Origin: Candidatus Liptonbacteria bacterium
Lineage (GTDB): Bacteria > Patescibacteriota > Minisyncoccia > UBA6257 > Colwellbacteraceae
NCBI GenBank assembly: GCA_019923695.1
Contig: JAHXGO010000002.1
Coordinates: 1-37,741, forward strand
Length of the DNA: 37,741 nucleotides
Direction: 5' to 3'
The notes beneath the pieces were generated by a model. That model did no database searches. It was not told the DNA's origin and saw only the letters and a program-made list of their open reading frames with translations. A program made the translations under genes and the position numbers. Positions within the stretch are counted from its first letter, which is position 1. Each line of letters begins with the position of its first letter. This document shows positions 20,793 through 29,832 of the stretch, piece after piece.

Positions 20793-21206
20793 TTATTTTT
20801 TTGATATAAATTTAGTTTTAAAAGGAAGTTTATAACTCGCTAATTTTAAAGCTTTTTCAGCAACATCTTCAGAAACACCATCCATTTCAAAAATAATTCT
20901 TCCTGGTTTAACTGGAAAAACATAATATTCAACCGACCCCTTGCCTCCGCCCATTGTCACTTCCGGCGGTTTTTTAGTTATCGGTTTATCAGGAAAAACT
21001 TTAATAAAAATCTTTCCATCTCTTTTAATAAAATGAGACAATGTTTTTCGAGCCGCTTCAATCTGATTTGAAGTTAACCAAGCGCTTCCTAAAGCTTTAA
21101 GACCATATTGGCCGCAAGATAACTTCGTCCCCCTTGTCTCCACCTTTCTTTTTCGAGAACGCCCCTTGTGCCATTTTCTATGTTTTACTTTTTTAGGTAT
21201 TAACAT
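20793..21206 (-). CDS. rplP: 50S ribosomal protein uL16
   Basis: uL16 helps build the tRNA A-site of the large subunit. The track ORF starts 18 codons too early and overlaps rpsC. The start used here (MLIPKKVKHRKWHKGRSRKR) matches the family N-terminus exactly, gives 137 residues and leaves 7 nt after the rpsC stop. Conserved parts are GQYGLKALGSAWLTSNQIEAARKTL and TMGGGKGSVEYYVFPVKPGRIIFEMDGVSE. rpmC does not follow it. Confidence 0.97.
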   Translation of the reverse strand: MLIPKKVKHRKWHKGRSRKRKVETRGTKLSCGQYGLKALGSAWLTSNQIEAARKTLSHFIKRDGKIFIKVFPDKPITKKPPEVTMGGGKGSVEYYVFPVKPGRIIFEMDGVSEDVAEKALKLASYKLPFKTKFISKK

Positions 21207-21213
21207 ACTAACT

Positions 21214-21978
21214 TTATTTTTCAGAAAACATTTTTCCTTTATAAATCCAAACCTTGACACCTAAAGTCCCATAAATTGTAAAGGCGGTTATTTCGCCATA
21301 ATCAATATTCGCTCTTAAAGTAGTAAGAGGAAGATTACCAGCTTTAAGCCATTCTCTTCTGGCTATTTCTGCTCCATCAAGTCTGCCTGCAACCTCAATC
21401 TTAGCCCCTTCAACAATTTTATAAGCCATCATTTCGCTCAAATATTTTTTAATTGTTTTTCTAAACTTATATCGTTTTTCTAAATCACTAGCAATGTTTT
21501 GAGCGATAATTTGGGCTGAACATTCATTTCTTGATAATTCTAAAACACTTAAATTAATGCCTACGGTTGTCTTATGTCGATTATCCTGTTCATTATGACC
21601 AGAAGATGGTCTGTGACCAGAAAATAATCTATGGCTAGAGGATAACTTATGATTAGAGGACGGTCCAATATCAATATTTTTCCTAAAGGCAAAAACTTCT
21701 TTGTTTATATTTTTAGTTAATTCTTCAATTCCTTTGCCGCCTCGACCAATAATTAAACCGGGCTTTAAAGCCTTAATCATAATCTTACAAACTCCCGGAA
21801 CTCTCTCTATTTCAATTGAAGCAACACCAGCTTCTTTTAAACGCTTGTTTATAATTTTTCTAATTAAAATATCTTCTTGAAGAAGATAAACGCTAATTTT
21901 TGAATTGCTAAACCAGCGAGAATCCCAATTCTTTAAACTTCCTAATCTTAACAATGTTGGTTTAATTTTTTGCGCCAT
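21214..21978 (-). CDS. rpsC: 30S ribosomal protein uS3 with an internal repeat insertion
   Basis: uS3 binds the head of the small subunit and has helicase-like action at the mRNA entrance. The start MAQKIKPTLLRLGSLKNWDSRWF is chosen by homology; the track start adds six residues. It has 254 residues. The KH domain contains KPGLIIGRGGKGIEELTKNI, and the C-terminal domain has YKIVEGAKIEVAGRLDGAEIARREW. After P106 about 25 residues of hexapeptide repeats are inserted (SSNHKL SSSHRL FSGHRP SSGHNE), encoded by 18-bp units. They lie between the KH domain and the C-terminal domain, a place that can tolerate a loop. Confidence 0.96.
   Translation of the reverse strand: MAQKIKPTLLRLGSLKNWDSRWFSNSKISVYLLQEDILIRKIINKRLKEAGVASIEIERVPGVCKIMIKALKPGLIIGRGGKGIEELTKNINKEVFAFRKNIDIGPSSNHKLSSSHRLFSGHRPSSGHNEQDNRHKTTVGINLSVLELSRNECSAQIIAQNIASDLEKRYKFRKTIKKYLSEMMAYKIVEGAKIEVAGRLDGAEIARREWLKAGNLPLTTLRANIDYGEITAFTIYGTLGVKVWIYKGKMFSEK
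21593..21666. repeat. four degenerate 18-bp repeats in rpsC
   Basis: Plus-strand units such as TATGACCAGAAGATGGTC, TGTGACCAGAAAATAATC, TATGGCTAGAGGATAACT and TATGATTAGAGGACGGTC. The 18-bp period equals six codons and keeps the rpsC frame. The units have diverged more than those in murF. Confidence 0.85.
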
Positions 21979-22046
21979 ATATGTAATATTTATCAAAACG
22001 ATTTATCAAAATAACTTATTAAAATAATCTAACTAAATAAATATGA

Positions 22047-22586
22047 TTAAACAGCTTTTCGACGAAAAACACGACGGTAAAAATTAGGTTTTTCCGGTTT
22101 GTCAATCCTCTGTTCTTTTCCTTCTTCTTTTTTCTCTATTTGCAATTCTTTCTTTTCGGATTGTCTTTTAACCGCAGACAAAGACTTTTTAGTAATTTTT
22201 TTGTCCTTTTTTTTGCCAACAAATTTAAACCTACTCTTCTTTTCGGAAGATTCTGATAAAATAAGAATAACATGACATCTTTGTTTATGTAAGGGTGTTG
22301 CCCGGCCTTGAGCCCGAGGCAAAGACCTTTTAAGTCTTATTCCTTTATCAACCAAAATATTTTTAATATAAAAATTTTCGATTTTTATTTCTTTATTTTT
22401 ATTATTGACAACATTAGCGATAGCGCTTCTTAATAATTTTAATAAAGAAGCAGCCGCTCTTTCTTTTCTAAACATCAATTCCGCTTCAGCGTCTCCAACC
22501 GGCATACCGATAATAATCCGACTAACGCTTCTAGTTTTTCTCGGAGTTATATCTAAGTTTGATAATTTTACTTTAATTTCTTTCAT
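22047..22586 (-). CDS. rplV: 50S ribosomal protein uL22 with a charged C-terminal extension
   Basis: uL22 lines the peptide exit tunnel. Residues 1-~110 are the family domain (LSNLDITPRKTRSVSRIIIGMPVGDAEAEL at the start, LPRAQGRATPLHKQRCHVILIL at the end). A ~65-residue extension rich in Lys and Glu follows, ending FYRRVFRRKAV. Normal uL22 has about 110 residues, so this 179-residue form is long. The tail is probably disordered and RNA-contacting. It lies between rpsS and rpsC as usual. Confidence 0.96.
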   Translation of the reverse strand: MKEIKVKLSNLDITPRKTRSVSRIIIGMPVGDAEAELMFRKERAAASLLKLLRSAIANVVNNKNKEIKIENFYIKNILVDKGIRLKRSLPRAQGRATPLHKQRCHVILILSESSEKKSRFKFVGKKKDKKITKKSLSAVKRQSEKKELQIEKKEEGKEQRIDKPEKPNFYRRVFRRKAV

Positions 22587-22607
22587 CTTAAATTAATTGC
22601 AATCTAA

Positions 22608-22925
22608 TTATTTCTTACGGCTGGAAGAAGGAACATTTTTCCCTGCGGCAGTTTTTTGTTCCATTTCTTTTTGTATTTTTCCGCCATGTCTAAAAAATTT
22701 TTTAGTCGGAGAAAACTCTCCCAAATGATGACCTATCATTTCTTCAACCACTTTGACATTAATAAAATCTTTGCCATTATGAACTGCAAAAATATGACCG
22801 ACCATTTCTGGACAAATTTCGCTATTTCTCGCCCAAGTTTTAATCGACGTACCGATTGGGACTTTGGTTATTTTCTTTAATAATTTTTGATCCACATAAG
22901 GACCCTTTTTAGAACTTCGGCTCAT
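22608..22925 (-). CDS. rpsS: 30S ribosomal protein uS19
   Basis: 105 residues. It begins [19 protein letters not shown]. The signature [37 protein letters not shown] matches the family, which binds the 30S head with uS13. The tail is slightly longer than normal (about 93) and Lys/Gln-rich. It starts 4 nt after rplB. Confidence 0.98.
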   Translation of the reverse strand: MSRSSKKGPYVDQKLLKKITKVPIGTSIKTWARNSEICPEMVGHIFAVHNGKDFINVKVVEEMIGHHLGEFSPTKKFFRHGGKIQKEMEQKTAAGKNVPSSSRKK

Positions 22926-22929
22926 TTTT

Positions 22930-23769
22930 TTATCTTTTTTTCTTTTTAATTCTTCTTTTTACAATCAAAATATTTGACCATTTATTTTTTTTCCTTGTTC
23001 TTTTCCCGCCGGTTACTTTCCCCCATTTAGTTTTAGGCTTTTTAGTCCCTCTTGGTTGACGACCCTCTCCTCCACCGTAAGGATGATCCCTAGGATTCAT
23101 TGCAGTACCACGAACTGTCGGCCTAATCCCCATCTTTCTTGAGCGGCCAGCTTTGCCAATATTAGTCAATGTCCAATCAGGATTAGAAACCTGACCAATA
23201 CAAGCAAAATTATCCCATAAAACTTTTCTTATTTCTCCGGACGGTATTTTAATATGGGTATAACCAGCGTCATGAGCCAAAACTTCACTGCTTGAACCAG
23301 CTGAACGAATGATTTGTCCGCCTTTTCCGGGATTTAATTCAATATTATAAATGCGATAACCAACAAAAATATTTTTAAGCCGCATTCTATTACCTGGTTT
23401 ATAAGACGCAGAATCTGCAGTAATAATCTCATCTCCAACTTTAACACCTTGGGGGGCCAAAACATACCGACGCTCTCCATCTTTATAAAGAATTTTCATA
23501 ATAAAGGCTGTTCTATAAGGATCATATTCGATGGTTTCAACTTTTGCCGGAATATTTAATTTATCGGCTTGATTAAAATCAACCAAACGGTAAAGTCTTT
23601 TTACTCCTCCACCTTGATGTCTAACCGTTATTCTTCCTTGATTATTCCTGCCGGAAAAAGAAGATAATTTAACTAATAAATTTTTTTGAGGTTTAACCTT
23701 GCTTAATAAACCGTATTCAACTACGGTCATTTGACGCCTTGATGGAGTTGTTGGTTTAAACCTTTTCAT
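22930..23769 (-). CDS. rplB: 50S ribosomal protein uL2
   Basis: uL2 contacts the peptidyl transferase centre and the subunit bridge. 279 residues, normal. The N-terminal [17 protein letters not shown], the central [29 protein letters not shown], and the C-terminal signature [15 protein letters not shown] with the conserved His are all present, followed by the basic [19 protein letters not shown] end. Its start overlaps the rplW stop by 4 nt. Confidence 0.99.
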   Translation of the reverse strand: MKRFKPTTPSRRQMTVVEYGLLSKVKPQKNLLVKLSSFSGRNNQGRITVRHQGGGVKRLYRLVDFNQADKLNIPAKVETIEYDPYRTAFIMKILYKDGERRYVLAPQGVKVGDEIITADSASYKPGNRMRLKNIFVGYRIYNIELNPGKGGQIIRSAGSSSEVLAHDAGYTHIKIPSGEIRKVLWDNFACIGQVSNPDWTLTNIGKAGRSRKMGIRPTVRGTAMNPRDHPYGGGEGRQPRGTKKPKTKWGKVTGGKRTRKKNKWSNILIVKRRIKKKKR

Positions 23770-24062
23770 TTTGATATTGATATAGTTTGACCTTTTTTTA
23801 AAGTGACAATGGCTTTTTTTAAAAAAATTAACTTTTTTGATTGTCCTTTAGTTATAAATTTTCCTTTAGCCATTGATTGTCTTTTAGTTACACAAATTAT
23901 ATTTATCGAAACCGGTTCAACTTTATATTGTTTTTTTATCTCTTTTTTTATCTCATTCTTATTAGCATTTTTATCAACTAAAAAAACATATTTATTTAAA
24001 CCGCCCATTAATTGGGCCTTTTCACTCAAATATATTTTTTGCGCTAACTTAACTTGTTGCAT
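23766..24062 (-). CDS. rplW: 50S ribosomal protein uL23 with a repeat-derived loop
   Basis: uL23 sits at the tunnel exit and docks trigger factor and SRP. 98 residues. The N-terminal IYLSEKAQLMGGLNKYVFLVDKNANKNEIKKEIKKQY and VEPVSINIICV are family-like. The loop that normally reads KxKRxGRxxGxxxxxKKAIVTL instead carries KRQSMAKGKFITKGQSKKLIFLKKAIVTL, built from 18-bp repeat units read as (M/I)xKGxx. The loop length remains close to normal, so the repeat appears to have overwritten it rather than lengthened it. It overlaps rplD by 14 nt. Confidence 0.94.
   Translation of the reverse strand: MQQVKLAQKIYLSEKAQLMGGLNKYVFLVDKNANKNEIKKEIKKQYKVEPVSINIICVTKRQSMAKGKFITKGQSKKLIFLKKAIVTLKKGQTISISK
23836..23893. 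repeat. degenerate 18-bp repeats in rplW
   Basis: Units TTGTCCTTTAGTTATAAA, TTTTCCTTTAGCCATTGA and TTGTCTTTTAGTTACACA on the plus strand, in the opposite orientation to those in murF and rpsC, and read in another phase. Confidence 0.75.
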
Positions 24063-24831
24063 GATAATGATTATCTATAATAGAAATCGCATCCTTGTCT
24101 AAAAGAATATGTTTATAACGAAGTAAATCATAAACATTCAAAGAACGAGGGTCAAGACTTTTTGTTCTTAAAATATTTTTAGCTGCCCGAATCAAGTTTT
24201 TTTGGCCAACAGACAACCCTTGACCAAGAGGCAACTCATTAACTCCAGCCGGAATTATTAAAACGCTTATTTTCTGATTTTTATGGCCAACGGACAATCC
24301 ATGGCCGAAGGACAATTTTTTTACCCTTGCTAAAGATAGTTCTGTCTTGGTAAGAGAAGACGCTTGTTTTTGTTGTTTCTCTCTGGGAACAAAAATTTTT
24401 TTTAAAATTTCAGCAACCAATTTCGTTTTTGGTTCGCTAATTTTTAATTGGTCAACTATTTTTATTTCACTATCATTAAATTTTTTTGCCAACGTACTAA
24501 AAATAGCGGCTTGCTTCATTTTTTTGTTAATTTTTATTTTATAGTTCCGGTCTTTTGTCGGTCCGTGAGTAACACCTCCTCCTTTCCAAATAGGAGAACG
24601 AATCGAACCATGTCTTGCCCTGCCTGTTCCTTTTTGACGCCAAGGTTTTTTTCCCCCTCCTCTTACTTCTCCTCTTCCTTTAGAATGAGCTAAAATTTTA
24701 CGGCTATTTTGAGACTGAACATTTAAAGCCTGATAAACAAGGTCCGGATTCCAAGGATATTGAAAAATACGATCTGGAAGATCGGTCTTTCCAATAATTT
24801 CTCCTTCTATATTGTATAAATCAGTATTCAT
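24049..24831 (-). CDS. rplD: 50S ribosomal protein uL4 with repeat-containing insertions
   Basis: uL4 extends into the tunnel constriction and in E. coli regulates its S10 operon. The tunnel loop is intact (RGEVRGGGKKPWRQKGTGRARHGSIRSPIWKGGGVTHGP). 260 residues against about 205. The excess lies in the C-terminal half around LSFGHGLSVGHKNQK and ELPLGQGLSVGQKN, both encoded by 18-bp repeat units. The end SLNVYDLLRYKHILLDKDAISII is normal. The insertions fall in the globular, surface-exposed part. It overlaps rplW by 14 nt and follows rplC by 4 nt. Confidence 0.95.
   Translation of the reverse strand: MNTDLYNIEGEIIGKTDLPDRIFQYPWNPDLVYQALNVQSQNSRKILAHSKGRGEVRGGGKKPWRQKGTGRARHGSIRSPIWKGGGVTHGPTKDRNYKIKINKKMKQAAIFSTLAKKFNDSEIKIVDQLKISEPKTKLVAEILKKIFVPREKQQKQASSLTKTELSLARVKKLSFGHGLSVGHKNQKISVLIIPAGVNELPLGQGLSVGQKNLIRAAKNILRTKSLDPRSLNVYDLLRYKHILLDKDAISIIDNHYHATS
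24195..24317. repeat. two clusters of 18-bp repeat units in rplD
   Basis: Units such as TGGCCAACAGACAACCCT / TGACCAAGAGGCAACTC (about 24203-24237) and TGGCCAACGGACAATCCA / TGGCCGAAGGACAATTT (about 24283-24317), in the same orientation as in murF but in a different reading phase. Confidence 0.75.
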
Positions 24832-24835
24832 AAAA

Positions 24836-25255
24836 CTATATAAAAATTTTTATTTTTACTCCCCTAGCTCCCGGTAAAGGTCCTTTTAGGGCCAAAATTC
24901 TATTCTTATCATCCCATTCAATAATCTTCTTTTTTAAAGTGATTGTTTCGCTTCCGGTTCGACCGGCCATTTTTCTTCCGGGCCAAACTCTTTGAGAGGC
25001 AGTATCGCCGATAGAACCCGGAGCCCGAAGTCTGTTTTTTTGACCGTGAGTTTTCGGTCCACCCCTAAACCCATAACGTTTAACAACTCCTTGAAACCCT
25101 TTTCCCTTAGAAACACCAGTAATTTTTAATATTTTTCCTACCTCAAAATTTGTGTCTTGAACACTATCCTCAATTTTTACCAATGTAACCGGAACTACAT
25201 CGTCTTTGATAAAAATCTGACTCATATTTAATTTTTTAGCGGTAATGTAATTCAT
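24836..25255 (-). CDS. rplC: 50S ribosomal protein uL3, short form
   Basis: uL3 reaches the peptidyl transferase centre. Its 139 residues compare with about 210 normally. The N-terminal strand (MNYITAKKLNMSQIFIKDDVVPVTLVKIED) runs almost directly into FEVGKILKITGVSKGKGFQGVVKRYGFRGGPKTHGQKNRLRAPGSIG. The intervening ~65-residue part of the beta-barrel domain is missing. The functional finger region and the C-terminal KGPLPGARGVKIKI are kept. The stop of rplC and the start of rplD are 4 nt apart. The upstream gap to rpsJ contains an attenuator-like hairpin. Confidence 0.95.
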   Translation of the reverse strand: MNYITAKKLNMSQIFIKDDVVPVTLVKIEDSVQDTNFEVGKILKITGVSKGKGFQGVVKRYGFRGGPKTHGQKNRLRAPGSIGDTASQRVWPGRKMAGRTGSETITLKKKIIEWDDKNRILALKGPLPGARGVKIKIFI

Positions 25256-25269
25256 TAAATCTACTTACT

Positions 25270-25325
25270 ACAAAAAAACCGAGTAACCTCCGTAAAAAAC
25301 GAAGTAAACGCGGTTGTTTTTGTAT
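25270..25325 (-). terminator. attenuator-like hairpin between rpsJ and rplC
   Basis: On the minus strand AACCG and CTTCG pair with CGGAG and CGGTT around a T-rich loop, and a run of seven T follows (CGGTTTTTTTG). It looks like an intrinsic terminator inside the operon, just before rplC, so it may lower or regulate expression of the L3-L4-L23 part. The stem has an internal loop and its strength is uncertain. Confidence 0.4.
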
Positions 25326-25374
25326 TATTTAAATTTTTATAATTGACTACCCGCGCTTCAATATATTAAATATA

Positions 25375-25680
25375 TTACATCATTTTTATCTCAATGTCCA
25401 CTCCCGCAGGTAGATTAACATCATTTAAAGATTCAATTAATTTTTGAGTCGGCTCTATAATATCAATTATTCGTTTATGAACTCGCATTTCAAATTGTTC
25501 CCTTGAATCCTTATGAACAAAGGTTGAACGATTAACCGTGTATCTTTTAAACTCTGTAGGTAATGGAATTGGGCCAACAGATTTACCATTCAGTCTTCCT
25601 AAAACATCAAAAATCTGCCGGCAGGAATTATCTACTAATTTTTGATCATAAGATCTGATTCTTAATCTTAGTTTTTCCAA
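25375..25680 (-). CDS. rpsJ: 30S ribosomal protein uS10
   Basis: 101 residues, normal length. uS10 (NusE) sits in the 30S head and pairs with NusB in antitermination complexes; nusB is elsewhere in this window. Signatures are KLRLRIRSYDQKLVDNSCRQIF, GPIPLPTEFKRYTVNRSTFVHKDSREQFEMRVHKRIIDI and LPAGVDIEIKM. It follows tuf by 13 nt and precedes rplC by a 119-nt gap. Confidence 0.98.
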   Translation of the reverse strand: MEKLRLRIRSYDQKLVDNSCRQIFDVLGRLNGKSVGPIPLPTEFKRYTVNRSTFVHKDSREQFEMRVHKRIIDIIEPTQKLIESLNDVNLPAGVDIEIKMM

Positions 25681-25693
25681 GGTTAAATAAAAA

Positions 25694-26893
25694 TTATTTT
25701 ATAATTTTAGTAATAATCCCAGCGCCAACGGTTTTTCCTCCTTCACGAATAGCAAATCTCTGTTGTTCTTCCATAGCTACCGGAACTATTAATTTAACAC
25801 TTATTTTAACAGTATCTCCTGGCATTGCCATTTCAATACCGCTTGGTAAAATCATTTCTCCGGTTACATCAGTTGTTCGGAAATAAAACTGGGGTTTATA
25901 TCCAGCAAAAATAGGAGTGTGACGGCCTCCTTCTTCTTTACTCAAAAGTAAAATTTCCGCTTCAAATTCAGTATGAGGAGTAATTGAACCAATAGCCGCA
26001 ATAACCTGACCTCTTTCAGCATCTTCTTTTTTAATGCCGCGAAGTAAAATTCCAACATTATCTCCAGCCTGACCTTCTTCAAGTAGTTTATTAAACATTT
26101 CAATACCAGTAACAATCGCTCTCTGAACTGGCCTTAAACCGACAATTTCTATTTCTTCATTAAGTTTAATTTTCCCTCTTTCGGCGCGGCCGGTGACAAC
26201 CGTCCCACGACCTTCAATTGAAAAAATATCTTCAATCGGCATAAGAAATGGTTTATCAATTTCTCGAGTCGGTTGAGGGATATTTTCATCAACTACATTA
26301 ATAAGTTCAAAAATAGGTTTAAGCGCCTCATCGTCAACAGATTTAGCTTCTAAGGCCTTCAAAGCTGACCCCTTAACTATAGAAATTTCATTTCCCGGAA
26401 AGCCATATTTTAATAACAACTCTCTAATTTCAGCTTCAACCAAACTAACAAGTTCAGGATCATCCACAATATCAACTTTATTTAAAAATACGACAATCGC
26501 TGGAACCCCAACTTGACGCGCAAGTAAAATATGTTCTCTAGTTTGAGGCATTGGTCCATCAGCCGCAGAAACTACTAAAATCGCTCCATCCATCTGGGCT
26601 GCGCCGGTAATCATATTTTTAATGTAATCAGCATGACCAGGAGCGTCAATATGAGCATAATGCCTTTTTTCCGATTCATACTCGGAATGATGAAGAGCAA
26701 TAGTAATTCCTCTTGCTCTCTCTTCTGGAGCATTATCGATTTGATCGACTGTTTCCTTTTTTTTAATATAGCCTTTTAAAAATAAGGCATTCATAATAGC
26801 TGCGGTAAGAGTAGTTTTGCCGTGATCAACATGACCGATTGTCCCAATATTGATGTGCGGCTTAACGCGTTCAAATTTTTCTTTTTCTGCCAT
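25694..26893 (-). CDS. tuf: elongation factor Tu
   Basis: EF-Tu delivers aminoacyl-tRNA to the ribosome. 399 residues, all three domains. G1 GHVDHGKT is at about 19-26, followed by switch [19 protein letters not shown] (G3), NKVD (G4) and a GSALKAL (G5). Domain 2 has [13 protein letters not shown], and domain 3 ends [18 protein letters not shown]. No truncation. It is the only tuf visible and lies in the standard fusA-tuf-rpsJ order. Confidence 0.99.
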   Translation of the reverse strand: MAEKEKFERVKPHINIGTIGHVDHGKTTLTAAIMNALFLKGYIKKKETVDQIDNAPEERARGITIALHHSEYESEKRHYAHIDAPGHADYIKNMITGAAQMDGAILVVSAADGPMPQTREHILLARQVGVPAIVVFLNKVDIVDDPELVSLVEAEIRELLLKYGFPGNEISIVKGSALKALEAKSVDDEALKPIFELINVVDENIPQPTREIDKPFLMPIEDIFSIEGRGTVVTGRAERGKIKLNEEIEIVGLRPVQRAIVTGIEMFNKLLEEGQAGDNVGILLRGIKKEDAERGQVIAAIGSITPHTEFEAEILLLSKEEGGRHTPIFAGYKPQFYFRTTDVTGEMILPSGIEMAMPGDTVKISVKLIVPVAMEEQQRFAIREGGKTVGAGIITKIIK

Positions 26894-27037
26894 AGTAATT
26901 TATTTAATCTATTTTTATTTTTTACCTTCTTATATTTTTTTATAAAAACTTAGGAAGGCGAATTTTTTATTAATTTCTTCGACTTTAAAATTATAATAAA
27001 TATTCCTCTAATGTCAATTCATTTTATTACAAAACAA

Positions 27038-29176
27038 CTATTTTTTACCTTCTATAATTGCCGACTCAACATTTTTTGGAACACGCTCATAATTAGAAAA
27101 CTCCATTGTAAAAACTCCTCTTCCTTGAGTCATTGAGCGCAAATGAGTCGCATAACCAAACATTTCAGATAAAGGAACCATTGAATCAATAACTTTAATA
27201 TTATCTCTGTCGCTAATAGAATCAATTCTCCCTCTTCTTGAAGAAAGGTTGCCAGCAACATCTCCCAAGAAATCAGACGGAATAATCACCTGAAGTTTCA
27301 TTATTGGTTCCAAAATAACAGGTTTGGCATTCTTTACCGCCTCTTGTAAGGCAATAGAAGCCGCGATTTTAAAAGCTATTTCAGAAGAATCAACATCATG
27401 AAAAGAACCATCATAAAGTGTAACTTCCATATCAATTAAAGGATAGCCGGCAACCATTCCTTTGCTCATTGATTCTTTAACGCCTTTTTCAACCGCGGAA
27501 ATAAATTCTTTTGGAATTACCCCTCCTTTAATCGCGTCAATAAAAATAAATCCTTTCCCACTTTCCAGAGGAACAACTTTTAACCAAACATGTCCATACT
27601 GACCTCGACCGCCAGACTGACGAATATATTTTCCTTCTGCCTTAGAAGTTTCTTGAATCGTTTCTTTATAAGCGACTTGCGGGCGTCCGACATTAGCGTC
27701 AACAACAAATTCTCTTCTCATTCTTTCAACCAAAACATCAAGATGTAATTCTCCCATACCGGAAATAATCGTATCCCCAGTCTCTAAATCTCCCGAAACT
27801 CTAAAAGTAGGATCTTCTTCCATAAGCCTTCTCAAAGCCAAGCCCATTTTTTCTTGGTCAGCTTTTGTTTTCGGAGAAATTCTTTGAGAAATAACCGGTT
27901 CTGGAAAAACGATTTTTTCTAAAATAATAGGATTTTCCACATCGCATAAAGTATCTCCTGTAGTCGTATCTTTAAGTCCGACTAAGGCGCAAATATCACC
28001 CGTATAAACTTCTTCCACTTCTTCTCTTTCATTAGCGTGCATTCTTAAAATTCTGCCCGCTCTTTCTTGATTCTCTTTTACGGCATTTAAAATATAACTG
28101 CCTCTTTTAAGGACGCCGCTGTAAACCCGAAAATAAGTAAGAGAACCGACAAAAGGATCAGCGGCAATTTTAAAAGCTAAAGCTGAAAATGGTTCACCGT
28201 CTTCAGGTCTCCTCTCGACTTCACTTTCGTTTTTCAAATTAATTCCTTTAACAGGAGGTAAATCAACAGGCGAAGGCAAATAATCTATTACCGCATCCAA
28301 AATCAACTGAACCCCTTTGTTTTTTAAAGCAGAACCGCAAAGAACTGGAACTAAATTATTATTTAGGGTCGCTTTTCTTAAAACTCTTTTTAAATCGTCT
28401 TCTCCAATTTCCTTTTTTTTGGACTGCCCTTCGGCCGCAGATTGTTCTTCGATCATAGTAAGATAATCATTAAGTAATTCCTCGTCATTCTCAACCACTT
28501 TTTCAACTAAGATAGAACGCATCTGAATTGCTTGTTCCATAAGTTTCTCCGGGATATCATAACTTACTATTTTTTCGCCATGTTCCCCCTCAAACCTGAA
28601 AGCTTTCATTTTTATAAGATCTATCACCCCTTCAAATTCCGATTCGTTTCCAATCGGCAATTGAATAGCAACAGCGTTTGGAGTCAACCGTTCAATAATT
28701 GATTTAAAACTTTTTTCAAAACTTGCCCCTATCCTGTCTATTTTATTAATAAAACAAATTCTCGGAACTTTATAATCATCGGCGTAACGCCAATTAGTTT
28801 CTGATTGTGGCTCAACTCCAGCTACTCCGTCAAAAACAACAACCGCTCCATCAAGAATTCTTAAAGAACGCTTAACCTCAACAGTAAAGTCAATATGACC
28901 CGGAGTATCAATAAGATTTATTCTGTGTTTATTTTCTTCGCCTTCTTCAATATAACTCGGGGCCCAAAAACAAGTGGTGGCAGCAGCAGTAATAGTAATC
29001 CCTCTTTCTCTTTCTTGTTCCATCCAATCCATAACCGCGGCCCCCTCATGAACTTCGCCTATTTTATAAGAAGTACCGGTATAAAAAAGAATTCTTTCAC
29101 TAACTGTTGTTTTACCAGCGTCAATGTGAGCGATTATACCTATATTTCTATATTTTTCTAACGGATATTTTCTCAT
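27038..29176 (-). CDS. fusA: elongation factor G
   Basis: EF-G drives translocation and, with RRF, ribosome recycling. 712 residues with the five-domain layout. G1 AHIDAGKTT lies at about 16-24, with [23 protein letters not shown] and NKIDRIGA following; domain IV has a [12 protein letters not shown] segment, and domain V is followed by the C-terminal [14 protein letters not shown] small insertion near 255-265 ([19 protein letters not shown]) carries one or two units of the 18-bp repeat in the G domain's G' region. It follows rpsG and precedes tuf. Confidence 0.99.
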   Translation of the reverse strand: MRKYPLEKYRNIGIIAHIDAGKTTVSERILFYTGTSYKIGEVHEGAAVMDWMEQERERGITITAAATTCFWAPSYIEEGEENKHRINLIDTPGHIDFTVEVKRSLRILDGAVVVFDGVAGVEPQSETNWRYADDYKVPRICFINKIDRIGASFEKSFKSIIERLTPNAVAIQLPIGNESEFEGVIDLIKMKAFRFEGEHGEKIVSYDIPEKLMEQAIQMRSILVEKVVENDEELLNDYLTMIEEQSAAEGQSKKKEIGEDDLKRVLRKATLNNNLVPVLCGSALKNKGVQLILDAVIDYLPSPVDLPPVKGINLKNESEVERRPEDGEPFSALAFKIAADPFVGSLTYFRVYSGVLKRGSYILNAVKENQERAGRILRMHANEREEVEEVYTGDICALVGLKDTTTGDTLCDVENPIILEKIVFPEPVISQRISPKTKADQEKMGLALRRLMEEDPTFRVSGDLETGDTIISGMGELHLDVLVERMRREFVVDANVGRPQVAYKETIQETSKAEGKYIRQSGGRGQYGHVWLKVVPLESGKGFIFIDAIKGGVIPKEFISAVEKGVKESMSKGMVAGYPLIDMEVTLYDGSFHDVDSSEIAFKIAASIALQEAVKNAKPVILEPIMKLQVIIPSDFLGDVAGNLSSRRGRIDSISDRDNIKVIDSMVPLSEMFGYATHLRSMTQGRGVFTMEFSNYERVPKNVESAIIEGKK
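28421..28452. repeat. 18-bp repeat unit in fusA
   Basis: On the minus strand a CAATCT-GCGGCCGAAGGGCAGTCC stretch, encoding QSAAEGQS, in the same phase as the units in rplW. Confidence 0.55.
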
Positions 29177-29274
29177 AATTAAAAAATAAAATTCAAATAT
29201 TTTACCATGCTCTTTTGAATATTCACTAAAATAACAAAATAAAAAAACTATAACTCAAAATTAAAGAGATTATC

Positions 29275-29320
29275 TTTTGGCCAGAGGTTGTCCCTTTACC
29301 CTTTGACCAGAGGAAAACCT
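29275..29320. repeat. 18-bp repeat units between rpsG and fusA
   Basis: TGGCCAGAGGTTGTCCC and TTGACCAGAGGAAAACC on the plus strand. An intergenic example of the repeat family, reaching close to the rpsG stop codon. Confidence 0.6.
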
Positions 29321-29783
29321 ACCATGAAAAATGACCAAAAACGCGATTAGATTCAGCCATCCGGTGAATATCCTGCTTTTTTTTAATAGCAGCTCCTTCG
29401 TTTTTAGAAGCTTGTAAAAGTTCTTCGACCAATTTTTCAGTTATTCCCTTGCCCTTTTTTGACCGAGCAGATTCAATAATCCATTTGCAAGCAAGCATAA
29501 ATTTTCTTTCAGGCCGAACCTCTCTGGGAACCTGATAATTGGCTCCTCCAATTCTCTTTGAAGCCACTTCAACAAGCGGCATAGCATTTTGAACCGCTTT
29601 TTCAAAAATCTCAATAGGATTATGTTTCTCCTTTTCCAAAACTTTAAAAGCCAAATAAAGGTTTTTTTCCGCAATAGATTTTTTCCCGTCAATCATCAAA
29701 TAATTAATAAACCTACTAACAGCTATATTATTATAAAGCGCGTCTGGTTTGCGTTCTCTTTTATAATTTCTTTTTTTTCTCAT
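29319..29783 (-). CDS. rpsG: 30S ribosomal protein uS7
   Basis: 154 residues, normal. uS7 nucleates assembly of the 30S head and lies at the E site. Features are SRFINYLMIDGKKSIAEKNLYLAF, IFEKAVQNAMPLVEVASKRIGGANYQVPREVRPERK and the C-terminal VEELLQASKNEGAAIKKKQDIHRMAESNRVFGHFSW. It lies after rpsL (about 50 nt) and before fusA across a ~140-nt gap with repeat units. Confidence 0.98.
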   Translation of the reverse strand: MRKKRNYKRERKPDALYNNIAVSRFINYLMIDGKKSIAEKNLYLAFKVLEKEKHNPIEIFEKAVQNAMPLVEVASKRIGGANYQVPREVRPERKFMLACKWIIESARSKKGKGITEKLVEELLQASKNEGAAIKKKQDIHRMAESNRVFGHFSW

Positions 29784-29832
29784 AAGGAATAATAATAAAA
29801 TTTTATAATTTTAATATATTGAATCTAAACTA

